DNA of 64,000 bases from assembly GCF_010671925.1 (NCBI RefSeq), contig NZ_JAAHIH010000006.1:558001-622000 (forward strand), read 5' to 3'. The position numbers and the translations under genes were made by a program. The notes below the pieces were generated by a model that worked only from the letters and a program-made list of their open reading frames with translations, did not search any database and had not been told where the DNA came from. Of the stretch, positions 54,648 to 63,599 are shown piece after piece (within the stretch, counting starts at the first letter, position 1; the number at the start of each line of letters is the position of its first letter). The stretch comes from Moorena sp. SIOASIH. GTDB taxonomy: Bacteria; Cyanobacteriota; Cyanobacteriia; Cyanobacteriales; Coleofasciculaceae.

Positions 54648-56240
54648 ATGTCCCTAGAGTCCACTGTCGGCGAAGTCGCCATTAAGCAAAACCTCGAACA
54701 GTTTCTCCTAGTGCTGTCGGTGTCTTTGAGTGTGGCAACCTTATCTCGAATTTTTTCCTGGTTCCGTAAAATTCCTTACACCCTATTACTGGTAATTGTT
54801 GGGTTAGGGTTGGCTTTTGTGGATGTCCGACTGGTTAACTTATCACCAGAACTGATTCTGGAAATTTTCCTACCCCCCCTACTCTTTGAAGCCGCTTGGA
54901 ATATCCGCTGGCGGGACTTACGACGGGATTTGGTACCGGTGAGTCTATTTGCGATCGCTGGGGTGATTATTTCTGTAGTTGGCATTGCCTTTGCTATCAA
55001 TCAGCTGACAGGACTACCCCTGACCATTGCTTTATTGGTTGGAGCCAGTCTTTCTGCCACTGACCCAGTTTCGGTTATTGCCCTATTTCGGGAATTGGGT
55101 GCGGATAAACGGCTGAAAACTCTGATGGAGGGGGAAAGCCTATTTAATGATGGGGTAGCAGTGGTTGCTTTTAGTTTATTAGTCGGACTACCCCTAGGAC
55201 TAGAAGAATTTTCCATTGCCACTAGTGTTGCCCGTTTCTTAGGGTTTGTGGGGATTGGGATTGGCATCGGTTGCATCATTGGTTTTGGAATTTCCTACGC
55301 CACCCAACGCTTTGATTTACCCCTGGTGGAGCAATCCCTGACCTTGGTTTCTGCTTATGGCACTTATTTAATTGTGGAGGAACTAGGGGGATCCGGTGTG
55401 ATTGGGGTAGTCACCGTTGGGGTGATCTTGGGCAATTTTGGCTCCCGGATTGGTATGAACCCCCGTACCCGGTTGATTGTGTCTGAGTTTTGGGACTTTT
55501 TAGCCTTTTTTGTGAACTCGATTGTGTTTCTACTGATTGGTGACCAAATTAGGATAGCTAGTTTAGGCCAAAATATCCACTTAATTGCGGTTACTATCTT
55601 GGCTGTACTACTGACCAGAGCGATCGCAGTTTATGGTTTGGGCGCATTCAGCAATATCTTGGCCAACTCTGAAATTGGTTGGCGGGAACAAACCGTCCTA
55701 TGGTGGGGTGGCTTGCGAGGTTCCGTTTCCATTGCTCTGGCCTTAAGTGTGCCAGTTGTGTTGGAAGGACGGCAAGATATTATCGAAACTGTGTTTGGGG
55801 TGGTATTGTTTACGCTCCTAGTCCAGGGGTTAACCACTCGATGGTTTCTAGAAAAGTTAAATTTAATTGGTGACCAACCCCTACGTCAGCAATATTCTGA
55901 AGTTCTTGCCCGTCGCATCGCCCTGAATCGGGTCAGAAATTATCTTGAGGAGGGCTTAAAGACCACAGAAATCGATTCGGACCTGTGGCGCTATCAAACC
56001 AAACTTATCGATACCCAACTGACAACGATTAACGATGAAATTGAGGAGTTACGGAGTAACCACCCTGAACTCGAAACTCTTGAGCTTGAGCAACTTCAAG
56101 AAACCATGTTAGATATTGAAGCTGATACCTACGCCGAATTTATTCGTTCTGGACGGCTCAATGAAAACCTTTCACCGATTATGCAGCAGGTACTGATTGA
56201 GGCAGATCAGAAAACCATTGATATTGAGGGTGTGAGCTAA
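54648..56240 (+). CDS. CPA1-family Na+/H+ antiporter
   Basis: About 530 residues with some 12 membrane segments in the first 400. The signature stretches LSATDPVSVIALFRELGADK (ion-binding DP motif) and LMEGESLFNDGVAVVAFSL (FND motif) are typical of NhaP/NHE-like antiporters. The charged C-terminal tail (about 420-530, HPELETLELEQLQETMLDIE) is probably cytoplasmic and regulatory. I choose ATG 54648, with GGAG at a suitable distance upstream; a start at 54564 would add a non-homologous leader that overlaps the divergent promoter region. Function: sodium or pH homeostasis. Confidence 0.9.
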   Translation: MSLESTVGEVAIKQNLEQFLLVLSVSLSVATLSRIFSWFRKIPYTLLLVIVGLGLAFVDVRLVNLSPELILEIFLPPLLFEAAWNIRWRDLRRDLVPVSLFAIAGVIISVVGIAFAINQLTGLPLTIALLVGASLSATDPVSVIALFRELGADKRLKTLMEGESLFNDGVAVVAFSLLVGLPLGLEEFSIATSVARFLGFVGIGIGIGCIIGFGISYATQRFDLPLVEQSLTLVSAYGTYLIVEELGGSGVIGVVTVGVILGNFGSRIGMNPRTRLIVSEFWDFLAFFVNSIVFLLIGDQIRIASLGQNIHLIAVTILAVLLTRAIAVYGLGAFSNILANSEIGWREQTVLWWGGLRGSVSIALALSVPVVLEGRQDIIETVFGVVLFTLLVQGLTTRWFLEKLNLIGDQPLRQQYSEVLARRIALNRVRNYLEEGLKTTEIDSDLWRYQTKLIDTQLTTINDEIEELRSNHPELETLELEQLQETMLDIEADTYAEFIRSGRLNENLSPIMQQVLIEADQKTIDIEGVS

Positions 56241-56295
56241 TTGTGAAATGATTAGGTTCTGAAATCGGTGTTTAATCTGAACATTTACTAATGCC

Positions 56296-56481
56296 ATGAA
56301 TCTTGCAATTCTCTACTGGGTGCTAATTGGGCTAATGCTTGTGGGAGTATTGGGAGCAACTCTTCCAGGTCTACCTGGCACAAGTTTGATTTTAATGGCG
56401 ATGGCGGTGTGGTGCAACGCTATATACTGTTCCCTGTTCCCTGTTGCCTTTTTAAATCAATTTTTTTTTCAACCTAAATAG
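56296..56481 (+). pseudogene. DUF456 family protein, truncated by a heptamer repeat
   Basis: The 61-aa frame begins MNLAILYWVLIGLMLVGVLG then ATLPGLPGTSLILMAMAVWC, as in DUF456 membrane proteins, whose usual length is about 160 residues. At position 40 the sequence runs into CCCTGTTCCCTGTTGCC and the family similarity ends. The C-terminal two thirds are missing. Confidence 0.75.
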
Positions 56482-56491
56482 AAATTTAAAG

Positions 56492-56791
56492 ATGATCGAG
56501 CATATTATTTTGTTCAAGTGGAAAGAAGACGCTTCAGCGGATGCGATCGCATTAGCTATGAATGGACTGCTGGCTATGAAAGACCAAATTCCTGAGATTG
56601 TAGAACTTTCCTGTGGAGAGAACTTTTCCCCCCTCAGGTCTAAGGGATTTCAGCATGCTTTGAGAGTGCAACTGGTCAATCGCGACGCTCTGAGTACCTA
56701 TGCCGATCACCCAGCCCACCAGGAAGTAGTCCAGAACTATATCAAACCGATCCAAGGGGACATCATCGCAGTAGATTACGAAGTTGAGTAG
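56492..56791 (+). CDS. Stress-responsive alpha/beta-barrel (Dabb) domain protein
   Basis: 99 residues, normal for Dabb proteins, small dimeric ferredoxin-like folds. Features are MIEHIILFKWKEDASADAIA, the LSCGENFSP block, RSKGFQHALRVQL, and YADHPAHQEVVQNYIKPI with the conserved HPAHQ. The function is not known in cyanobacteria. The start ATG 56492 follows the DUF456 remnant by 10 bases. Confidence 0.9.
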   Translation: MIEHIILFKWKEDASADAIALAMNGLLAMKDQIPEIVELSCGENFSPLRSKGFQHALRVQLVNRDALSTYADHPAHQEVVQNYIKPIQGDIIAVDYEVE

Positions 56792-56825
56792 CCTCAAGGA
56801 TAGAGCACAGGAACTGAGGGGGTGA

Positions 56826-56880
56826 AAGTGTGGGGTGTGGGGTGTGGGGTGTGGGGTGTGGGGTGTGGGGTGTGGGGTAG
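56826..56880. repeat. Heptanucleotide tandem repeat (GTGGGGT)
   Basis: About seven perfect 7-base units after the Dabb gene. Confidence 0.95.
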
Positions 56881-56902
56881 CTGTACACATAAATCCAGAA
56901 GC

Positions 56903-56996
56903 GATGCAGAGGTGCGACCCGTGGCGAATTTAATTCGCCTACGGAAAACGCACCATTACGGTCTTGAGGGAAATCCCCATGAGCAAGTGCATTAAG
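56903..56996. repeat. Decayed dispersed GATGCAG-ended repeat
   Basis: GAAGCGATGCAGAGGTGCGA at the left, an inner GTGGCGAATTTAATTCGCC palindrome, and CATGAGCAAGTGCATTAAG at the right resemble the elements at 2749 and 5227, without the tandem core. Confidence 0.65.
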
Positions 56997-57031
56997 ACAA
57001 TGATTGCCTTAGTTCCAAAAAAAGTTTTCCC

Positions 57032-57095
57032 TACACCCTAAACCCTAAACCCTAAACCCTACACCCTACACCCTACACCCTACACCCAGTAAGGC
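57032..57095. repeat. Heptanucleotide tandem repeat (CCCTAAA/CCCTACA)
   Basis: About eight 7-base units. It resembles plant telomere repeats only by coincidence of composition. Confidence 0.95.
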
Positions 57096-57125
57096 TAACA
57101 AGGTAGCTTGTCAACCCATCAGTTA

Positions 57126-57290
57126 TTAGTCTTTGGGTGGTATGTCTCCTGCCTGCTGAGCTTTTTTAATCGCTCGTTTGAGAATTAGTACTGCCATTTG
57201 GGACAAGGAGCGCTCCTCGGCATCTGCCAATCGTTGAAGCGCTTCTTTGTCTTTTTCTTCCATATAGAGAGTTACGGTTACTTTAGCCAT
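57126..57290 (-). CDS. Small ribbon-helix-helix (CopG-like) protein
   Basis: 54 residues from ATG 57290 to TAA 57126: MAKVTVTLYMEEKDKEALQR then LADAEERSLSQMAVLILKRA and IKKAQQAGDIPPKD. An N-terminal beta strand with alternating residues (KVTVTLYM) followed by two helices is the ribbon-helix-helix DNA-binding pattern of antitoxins and plasmid repressors. No partner toxin gene is recognised nearby. The short length is normal for the family. Confidence 0.7.
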   Translation of the reverse strand: MAKVTVTLYMEEKDKEALQRLADAEERSLSQMAVLILKRAIKKAQQAGDIPPKD

Positions 57291-57395
57291 ATGATTAACA
57301 ATAATTTTTACTCTAGGTTTTTACCCAAATAAACATAAATTAACACAAATAAAAAGAAACTATATGTTATTCCATAAATTGTAATGGAAAGCTTT

Positions 57396-57509
57396 CTGCC
57401 GACCCAATAGACAGGTAGGTTTTTCCCTAACCAAGAGCAAAAGTTAACTAGGGTCGGGTCTGGGGAGCTATAAGTCCCGTGCTGTAACGGTCGGGGTCAG
57501 CGTCGGCAG
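57396..57509 (+). ncRNA. Candidate structured RNA (closing stem CTGCCGAC/GTCGGCAG)
   Basis: Perfect 8-bp arms CTGCCGAC (57396-57403) and GTCGGCAG (57502-57509) close a 114-nt region. It contains CCCTA/TAGGG arms and AAGTCCCGTGCTGTAACGG with GGGGTCAG. The CCCG..CTGTAA..GTCAG order is reminiscent of the 3' part of cobalamin riboswitches, but the usual GGTG/AATCC parts are not evident. No gene on the plus strand follows directly. Low-confidence candidate. Confidence 0.3.
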
Positions 57510-57701
57510 GATGTGACTAGGACATTCAGAAAATTTTGCTACAGATCACCCTATCAGTGTGAGTTTGGGTTGTGGAGTGTGGGGTGATGGGAAGCTTTGA
57601 CTAGATCCTTAGTCATTAGTCGTGTTATACTTAACCTATTGCCTAGTATTATAATTAGTGTTATACTTGTTATTGTGCTAGGTGTTATACTAGGAAAAGT
57701 T

Positions 57702-57774
57702 GCTGGTGTAGCTCAGTTGGTAGAGCAGCTGATTTGTAATCAGCTGGCCGCGGGTTCGAATCCTGTCACCAGCT
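57702..57774 (+). tRNA. trnT-TGT: tRNA-Thr (anticodon TGT)
   Basis: The acceptor GCTGGTG pairs with CACCAGC. The D arm is GCTCAGTTGGTAGAGC. The anticodon arm is GCTGA-TTTGTAA-TCAGC with anticodon TGT. The T arm is CGCGGGTTCGAATCCTGT. Total 73 nt, no encoded CCA. Confidence 0.95.
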
Positions 57775-57839
57775 TATAAAAAAATAGTTATATAAAACAA
57801 CTAGGAATTTCTAGGAACTTCGGGCGTTATCTGCACCGC

Positions 57840-58517
57840 TTAATCCTGTATTCCCAACTGTTCTAGGTCAGCAGGGGTATTGCAGTTAAAAAATAGCTGG
57901 GTGTCACTGACTAGCAACTCCTGTACTGGATGCTGGGCCAACCAACCCTGAAATGACCTTCCCCCTTGATTGATAAACTCAGTGAGGCTCGGTAGACACT
58001 CGCGTCGGTAAAAACCGCACAGGGGTTCCCAGCCCTTGGGGTTTCGTGGCAAGAGTGCTATAGTGTAGCGTGACCTTTGGTCAATCCCATTGTCCTGAGT
58101 CTGCTGCAACTGCTTGAGCCAACCTTGCACAACCTCTGCTTTTAATTGGGGTAAATCACAAGCCAGTAACAGTACCCAATCTGTTTCAACATGTGCTAAT
58201 CCTTGAGCAAATCCTACCAAAGGACCATGAGGTGTGGTCTCTGCTGGTAACGGAACTTCCTGAATGACACGACAAGTCTCAGGTAAGATATCCACGTATC
58301 GTTCTGGCCAGGGAGTGACTATATAGACTTGACCAGAGACTTGACCCGAGACTTGACCAATACAGCTGAGGGCAACATCACAGACTCTGCGCAGTAAGGG
58401 GACACCCTCAACCTGAATTAAAGCTTTATCCCTACCCATACGAGAACTTAGCCCTCCTGCAAGGACAATCCCTGAGAGGGGTAAGTCGTAATTAGTATTT
58501 GGCATAGCGCTGCCCAT
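57840..58517 (-). CDS. mobA: Molybdenum cofactor guanylyltransferase
   Basis: About 225 residues. MobA adds GMP to molybdopterin to form the guanine dinucleotide cofactor. The signature is SGIVLAGGLSSRMGRDKALI, followed by VPLLRRVCDVALSC, HGPLVGFAQGLAHVETDWVL and LLACDLPQLK. The frame is open back to 58571, but starts there would overlap the upstream pentapeptide gene by 47 bases; ATG 58517 or 58505 is more likely. Cytoplasmic; serves molybdoenzymes such as nitrate reductase. Confidence 0.88.
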   Translation of the reverse strand: MGSAMPNTNYDLPLSGIVLAGGLSSRMGRDKALIQVEGVPLLRRVCDVALSCIGQVSGQVSGQVYIVTPWPERYVDILPETCRVIQEVPLPAETTPHGPLVGFAQGLAHVETDWVLLLACDLPQLKAEVVQGWLKQLQQTQDNGIDQRSRYTIALLPRNPKGWEPLCGFYRRECLPSLTEFINQGGRSFQGWLAQHPVQELLVSDTQLFFNCNTPADLEQLGIQD

Positions 58518-58524
58518 AGCTTGG

Positions 58525-58989
58525 TCAGGAACAGACAAGAATTCCAGAACGTAGACTGGCAGACTCCTCAAAAAAGATTGCCCCTCGTCGGTTTAGGTCA
58601 TGCTTGAGATCCTCAGACATTCCTAAGTTATCTCCAAACTGAGTACTGTGTACTCGACTACCAATCAGGTTGGCATTACTCAGATTGGCACCACCTAGGT
58701 TAGCATGACTGAGGTCAGCACGACTGAGGTAGGTACCCATCAAGTTAGCATCACTCAGGTTGGCATTACTGAGATCCGCACATCTGAGGTAGGCACGACT
58801 CAAATCAGCTCCGTTTAGCAGGGCACCCTTGAGATTGGCATCACTTAGGTCAGCACCCCTGAGGTCAGCACCCCTTAAGTCAGCACCCCTGAGGTCAGCA
58901 CCCCTTAAGTTGGCATCCTTCAGGTCAGTGCTAAGTGAATTGTCAGTTAACTCTAGAGCAACACCCTTCATTAGTTCAAGGAATTCCAT
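58525..58989 (-). CDS. Pentapeptide-repeat protein
   Basis: 154 residues. Residues about 24-118 are a run of A(D/N)LXX units, including four RGADL repeats in a row (LRGADLRGADLRGADLRGAD) and ANLSNANLIG-type units, forming a short beta helix. No signal peptide is seen, so it is probably cytoplasmic. It lies 7 bases upstream of the preferred mobA start and so may share a transcript. Function unknown. Confidence 0.88.
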   Translation of the reverse strand: MEFLELMKGVALELTDNSLSTDLKDANLRGADLRGADLRGADLRGADLSDANLKGALLNGADLSRAYLRCADLSNANLSDANLMGTYLSRADLSHANLGGANLSNANLIGSRVHSTQFGDNLGMSEDLKHDLNRRGAIFFEESASLRSGILVCS

Positions 58990-59436
58990 TTACTACTCGA
59001 AATACACTCTGAAATACAGTAATACAACTATGAAATGCTCAGCACCCTGATCCCATCAACGGCTTTGGTTTATCACTTAGATTTATTGCCGAATTAAATT
59101 ACCTCAAATTCTAATGAAAAACCAGCCTATCTTTTCACAATTGCTAATTTTTACGACATATTGCTGATTTTTTATCATATATGTCGTAGATTATAAAACT
59201 AACTATTTAGTGTTAACTAATTACTGGTTAACTAGTTAGTGATTAACTAGTTACACTATCTTTTCTAGCCCTATCTGGTTTCACCAATTACCATAATGTA
59301 AAGATTTAATTAATAAATTATTAAAATTAAGTATTTTGTGAAACCGCTAATATAGCAATCATAATCGATTTGTGAAAAATCCTGTCACTAATACCGTAAA
59401 TCTGTTATCTAATATACCTCTTGGCAAAGTATTTAG
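58990..59436. other. AT-rich intergenic with inverted repeats
   Basis: ACGACATAT and ATATGTCGT arms lie at 59153-59187. The palindrome TTAACTAGTTA occurs repeatedly at 59207-59262. No gene is recognised. Confidence 0.6.
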
Positions 59437-59705
59437 GTAAGCCGTCAGCCGTCAGCTGTCAGCAGTCAGCTTAAAACAAGCTATCGGGCTGACGAGTTCA
59501 ACGGACTCAAAGCCAAAGACTATCAATTACTCCCTTGGGCATTCGCGTAGCGTGGCCGTTCGCGTAGCGTGGCCAAAAGGCCAAAAGGCCAGGGAAGTGA
59601 GATGTAAGCATATGTGCTACGCGCACGCTACGCGAACAGCTTGGCAAAGACTTCGACGCTGATAGCTGATAGCTGATACGCGACACGCTGATAGCTGAAT
59701 GCTTA
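59437..59705. repeat. Composite repeat: third TAAGC..CAGC/GCTGAATGCTTA element with GTTCGCGTAGCGTGGCC inserts
   Basis: The left (GCCGTCA)n and right GCTGATA(n)/GCTGAATGCTTA parts match 36145-36297. The centre holds two GTTCGCGTAGCGTGGCC units and their inverted counterpart (ACGCTACGCGAACAG at 59624-59638). Confidence 0.8.
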
Positions 59706-59939
59706 TCATAGGTTTTCACACTTCGTTACACAGTTAATGAAAAATTGATACAAAAATGGTATTTGATGACCATAATTAATTATAATTAATTCAGTAGCGG
59801 AAAATATTAGGTATAAACCTATTTAACCCCGCTGCTTTTAACCCCGCAGGGTTGTTGCTTTGACGGTAATTGCCTGTCCGCTAAGGTGACAACCTTGTGG
59901 AATGCTGATAGTGCTCATCAATTAAAGGAGGAGAAGGAT

Positions 59940-60065
59940 ATGCGCGGTTGTTCCATGCTTCTAGCTCTTCTAGTGTTTGCTGGATTGTTGTATTTTATCG
60001 TCAATTCTGGTACCTTTGAAGGGTTGATGGACACCATAACACCCTCGGAACGGCAATTGGAATAA
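59940..60065 (+). CDS. 41-aa small membrane protein
   Basis: ATG 59940 is preceded by AAAGGAGGAGAAGGAT, a near-perfect Shine-Dalgarno sequence with correct spacing, which strongly supports translation. The product MRGCSMLLALLVFAGLLYFI then VNSGTFEGLMDTITPSERQL has one hydrophobic segment (residues 6-22) and a short polar tail. I recognise no family. The Cys at residue 4 is not in a lipobox. It is an isolated gene in a repeat-rich spacer. Confidence 0.65.
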   Translation: MRGCSMLLALLVFAGLLYFIVNSGTFEGLMDTITPSERQLE

Positions 60066-60090
60066 GCGATAGCGTCGGGTGTGGGGAGAT

Positions 60091-60135
60091 GGGGAGATGG
60101 GGAGATAGGGAGATAGGGAGATAGGGAGATAGAGA
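60091..60135. repeat. Octamer tandem repeat (GGGGAGAT/AGGGAGAT)
   Basis: About six units of 8 bases. A similar tract lies at 63681-63709. Confidence 0.9.
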
Positions 60136-60314
60136 GTGAGATGATCAACAATATGCTTTGAAATTGGTATTAGCAATTCTTCCTCTACACCCATTGTTAT
60201 AGTTGTTAATTGGTAATAGGGATTTGATAATGGCGATGTAATTGTGGTGTTTCACAGGAGCAATAGTCTTTTCCTCAATTGATAGCAGTCGAAGTAAAGG
60301 TTAAGACACGTTTT

Positions 60315-60407
60315 TATTCCCGATTCCCGATTCCCTGTTCCCTGTTCCCTGTTCCCGATTCCCGATTCCCGATTCCCGACTCCCGATTCCCGACTCCCGA
60401 TTCCCGA
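60315..60407. repeat. Heptanucleotide tandem repeat (CCCGATT/CCCTGTT/CCCGACT)
   Basis: About 13 units that run up to the stop codon of the TPR gene. Confidence 0.95.
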
Positions 60408-63400
60408 TTACCCACTCCCTAAAATCCCAGACTTGATATTAATCAACGCCTGAAACCGCTGATCTGAGCGAATGGTGTCAAAATCTGAGTCAGTTTTTGC
60501 CATGTCTCGATAGTCTTCAGGATTGAGAGTAATTGCCTGTTGCAAGTTATATAGGGCTAAGTCTACATTTCCTTGTAGGGCATAACAGCAGGCTTTGTGG
60601 TACCAAGCTTGGTGGTCATCGGGTTTAATTCTCACAGCTTTATCATAGGACTCAATCGCTGCTTCGTTTCGTCCTAATTTCGATAGGGCAATGCCCCGGA
60701 TGTGCCAAACGTCGTGGTGATCCGGTTTAAATTTCAAAGCTTGGTCAAAGGAATTAATTGCTGCTTCGGTTCGTCCTAATTGCCATAGGGCAAACCCCCG
60801 AATTATCCAAGTATTATGGTAATCGGGATCGTAATCGGGTTTAAATTTCAAAGCTTGGTCAGACGAATCAATTGCTGCTTCGTTTCGTCCTAATTGCCAT
60901 GGAGCCAACCCCCGGTTACTCAAAGCTTGCTGGAGATCGGGTTTAAATTTCAAAGCTTGGTCAAACGAATCGATGGCTTCTTCATTTCGTCCTAATTGCC
61001 ATAGTGCAAACCCCCGGATGTACCAAACTACCCCCCGCATGTCCCAAACTACCCCCCGGATGTACCAAGCTATGTAGTCATCGGGTTTAAATTTCAAACC
61101 TTGGTCAAACGAATCGATGGCTTCTTCATTTCGTCCTAATTCCCATAGGGCAAACCCCCGGATGTACCAAGCTATGTGGTAATCGGGTTTATATTTCAAA
61201 GCTTGGTCAAACGAATCGATGGCTTCTTCGTTTCGTCCTAATTTCCATAGGGCATTCCCACGGAAATACAACAATTGATAGTCATCGGGTTTAAATTTCA
61301 AACCTTGGTCAAAGGATTCAATCGCTGCTTCTTTTTGTCCTAATTCCGATAGGACAAGCCCCCGGTTTGTCCAAACTTCGTGGTCATCGGGTTTATATTT
61401 CAAAGCTTGGTCAAACGAATCGATGGCTTCTTCGTTTCGTCCTAATTGTTGTAGCTCATTCCCCCGGATGACCCAAACTTCGTGGAAATCTGGTTTATAT
61501 TTCAAAGCTTGGTCAAAGGATTCAATCGCTGCTTCTTTTTGTTCTAAATACGATAGGGCAATCCCCCGTAAATACCAAACTTCGTGGAAATTGGGTTTAA
61601 ATTTCAAAGCTTGGTCAAAGGAATCGATGGCTTCTTTGTTTTGTCCTAATTGCCCTAAGACAATCCCCCGGATAATCCAAACTTCGTGGATATCAATTTT
61701 AAATTTCAAAGCTTGGTCAAAGGAATCAATTGCTGCTTCGTTTTCTCCTAATTTCCATAAGGCAAGCCCCCGCTTGATCCAAACTTCATGGAAATCGGGT
61801 TTAAATTTCAAAGCTTGGTCATAGGATTCAATCGCTGCTTCTTTTTCTCCGAAATTTGATAGGCAAACCCCCCGGATGAACCAAGTTAGGTGGTCATCGG
61901 GTTTAATTTTTAAAGCTTGGTTAAACGAATCAATCGCTGCTTCATTTTGTCTTGATTTCAATAGGGCAGTACCCCGATTTCTAAAAAGTTTGTGGTCATC
62001 GGGTTTAAATTTCAAAGCTTGGTTAAACGAATCAATCGCTGCTTCGTTTTGTCCTAATTCCGATAGGGCAAGCCCCCGGTTGTTCCAAGCTCCGTGGTCA
62101 TCGGGTTTAAATTTCAAAGCTTGGTCAAAGGAATCAATTGCTGCTTCTTTTAGTCCTAATTCCGATAGGGCAAGCCCCCGGTTGTTCCAAGCTCCGTGGT
62201 CATCGGGTTTAAATTTCAAAGCTTGGTCAAAGGAATCAATTGCTGCTTCATTTTGTCCTAATTCCCATAGGGAAAGCCCCAGGTTGTGCCAAGCTTGGTG
62301 GTAATCTGGTTTAAATTTCAAAGCTTGGTCAAAGGATTCAATCGCTGCTTCGTTTTGTCCTAATTTTCGTAGGGCAATCCCCCGGTTGAGCCAAGCTTGG
62401 TGGTAATCTGGTTTAAATTTCAAAGCTTGGTCATAGGAATCGATGGCTGCTTTTAAACGTCCTAATTGCCATAGAGCAATCCCCCGGTGGTACAAAGCTT
62501 CGTGGTCATCCGGTTTATATTTCAAAGCTTGGTCATAGGAATCGATGGCTGCTTTTAAACCTCCTAAATCTGATAGCGCAATCCCCCGGCTAGTCCAAGC
62601 TAGGTGGTCATCCGCTTTTAATTTCAAAGCTTGATCATAGGATTCAATCGCTACTTCTTTTTGTCCTAAATCCGATAGGACAATCCCCCGGATCAACCAA
62701 GTTAGGTGGTCATCGGGTTTAAATTTTAAAGCTTGATCATAGGATTCAATCGCTGCTTCTTTTTGTCCTAATTGCGATAGTTCAAACCCCCGGATTTGCC
62801 AAGCTTTGTGGTGATCAGGTTTAAATTTCAAAGCTTGGTCTAAGTTAGCGATCGCGTCTTCATACTCTTTGGCAAAAACCAGTATAATTCCTAGTTCAAA
62901 TAGTAAATCTGCTCGCTTCTCAGGAGTTTGATGCTCTGGTTCCAGGAGTTCTTCAATAGCGATAATTTTTTGAATTCTTTCTTCAGGAGTAAAAGACTGA
63001 TATTTACCATAGTCACTTTCCTTTATAATCCGAGAGTATTCTTGCTGTAAATCCTCTGATTGGCTAGGAAAGTCAAACAGGCCAGAACGCCAGTCAAAAA
63101 AGTCCGGAGCGCGGTGGATAAAATAATTCAGGGAAAATGACCGTAAGAGAAACACAAAACAAATTTTAAAATTGTCTCGAAATCGTTCTCGCTGTTGGTT
63201 GAGATGATTTAAAATATGAGGAACCCCTTTCCAACTATAGGAATAAATTGCTTTGTTGTCCCATCCCTGCTGACGTTTCGCCTCTTCATACTTATAAAAC
63301 GAGTATTCTAGACCTTGGATAAATAAAACATTGATGTGATCTCGATCGGGGATATCCTGAACAATGTCGTATAAATTATCAATGGGCTCCTCCAAGCGTA

Positions 63401-63590
63401 ACACCTCTATATTTTTCTGAGGCAAATCCTGCGTAACCTGCTTAACTAACTTTTCTCCTTCTGCCGGATAACAACGGACAAATAATAATCCAAACCCTCT
63501 GCGCCTTCGGAGGGCACGGAGTAAGTCTTGGTATTGTTCTTCTGGACTCGCTGGCGGTAAATCATCGTCCGCATCTATAAGGTTTAGCAT
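60408..63590 (-). CDS. Large TPR protein with N-terminal NTPase-like domain
   Basis: About 1,060 residues from ATG 63590 (MLNLIDADDDLPPASPEEQY). The frame is open further upstream, but that part is a GGGAGTA heptamer tract and not homologous. Residues about 12-215 resemble an NTPase-like domain (LLRALRRRRGFGLLFVRCYP, INVLFIQGLEYS, CFVFLLRSFSLNYFIHRAPD, FFDWRSGLFDFP) but lack a Walker A motif. About 22 TPR units of 34 residues follow (consensus AIDSFDQALKFKPDDHxxWxxRGxALxxLGxxEA), encoded by 102-bp near-identical repeats. One unit carries a 14-residue insertion (GVVWDMRGVVWYIRG). Probably a cytoplasmic scaffold or signalling protein; partners unknown. Repeat homogeneity suggests ongoing expansion and contraction. 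Confidence 0.85.
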   Translation of the reverse strand: MLNLIDADDDLPPASPEEQYQDLLRALRRRRGFGLLFVRCYPAEGEKLVKQVTQDLPQKNIEVLRLEEPIDNLYDIVQDIPDRDHINVLFIQGLEYSFYKYEEAKRQQGWDNKAIYSYSWKGVPHILNHLNQQRERFRDNFKICFVFLLRSFSLNYFIHRAPDFFDWRSGLFDFPSQSEDLQQEYSRIIKESDYGKYQSFTPEERIQKIIAIEELLEPEHQTPEKRADLLFELGIILVFAKEYEDAIANLDQALKFKPDHHKAWQIRGFELSQLGQKEAAIESYDQALKFKPDDHLTWLIRGIVLSDLGQKEVAIESYDQALKLKADDHLAWTSRGIALSDLGGLKAAIDSYDQALKYKPDDHEALYHRGIALWQLGRLKAAIDSYDQALKFKPDYHQAWLNRGIALRKLGQNEAAIESFDQALKFKPDYHQAWHNLGLSLWELGQNEAAIDSFDQALKFKPDDHGAWNNRGLALSELGLKEAAIDSFDQALKFKPDDHGAWNNRGLALSELGQNEAAIDSFNQALKFKPDDHKLFRNRGTALLKSRQNEAAIDSFNQALKIKPDDHLTWFIRGVCLSNFGEKEAAIESYDQALKFKPDFHEVWIKRGLALWKLGENEAAIDSFDQALKFKIDIHEVWIIRGIVLGQLGQNKEAIDSFDQALKFKPNFHEVWYLRGIALSYLEQKEAAIESFDQALKYKPDFHEVWVIRGNELQQLGRNEEAIDSFDQALKYKPDDHEVWTNRGLVLSELGQKEAAIESFDQGLKFKPDDYQLLYFRGNALWKLGRNEEAIDSFDQALKYKPDYHIAWYIRGFALWELGRNEEAIDSFDQGLKFKPDDYIAWYIRGVVWDMRGVVWYIRGFALWQLGRNEEAIDSFDQALKFKPDLQQALSNRGLAPWQLGRNEAAIDSSDQALKFKPDYDPDYHNTWIIRGFALWQLGRTEAAINSFDQALKFKPDHHDVWHIRGIALSKLGRNEAAIESYDKAVRIKPDDHQAWYHKACCYALQGNVDLALYNLQQAITLNPEDYRDMAKTDSDFDTIRSDQRFQALINIKSGILGSG

Positions 63591-63599
63591 TGGTTGTAA

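Noticed and set aside
57032-57095. Telomere-like CCCTAAA repeats
   Set aside because: The window is bacterial and the tract is one of many period-7 repeats; resemblance to plant telomeres is coincidental.
61423-62304. Plus-strand ORFs of 133 and 142 aa within the TPR gene
   Set aside because: They are antisense shadows of the homogenised TPR repeats (FKAWSKESIAASF).
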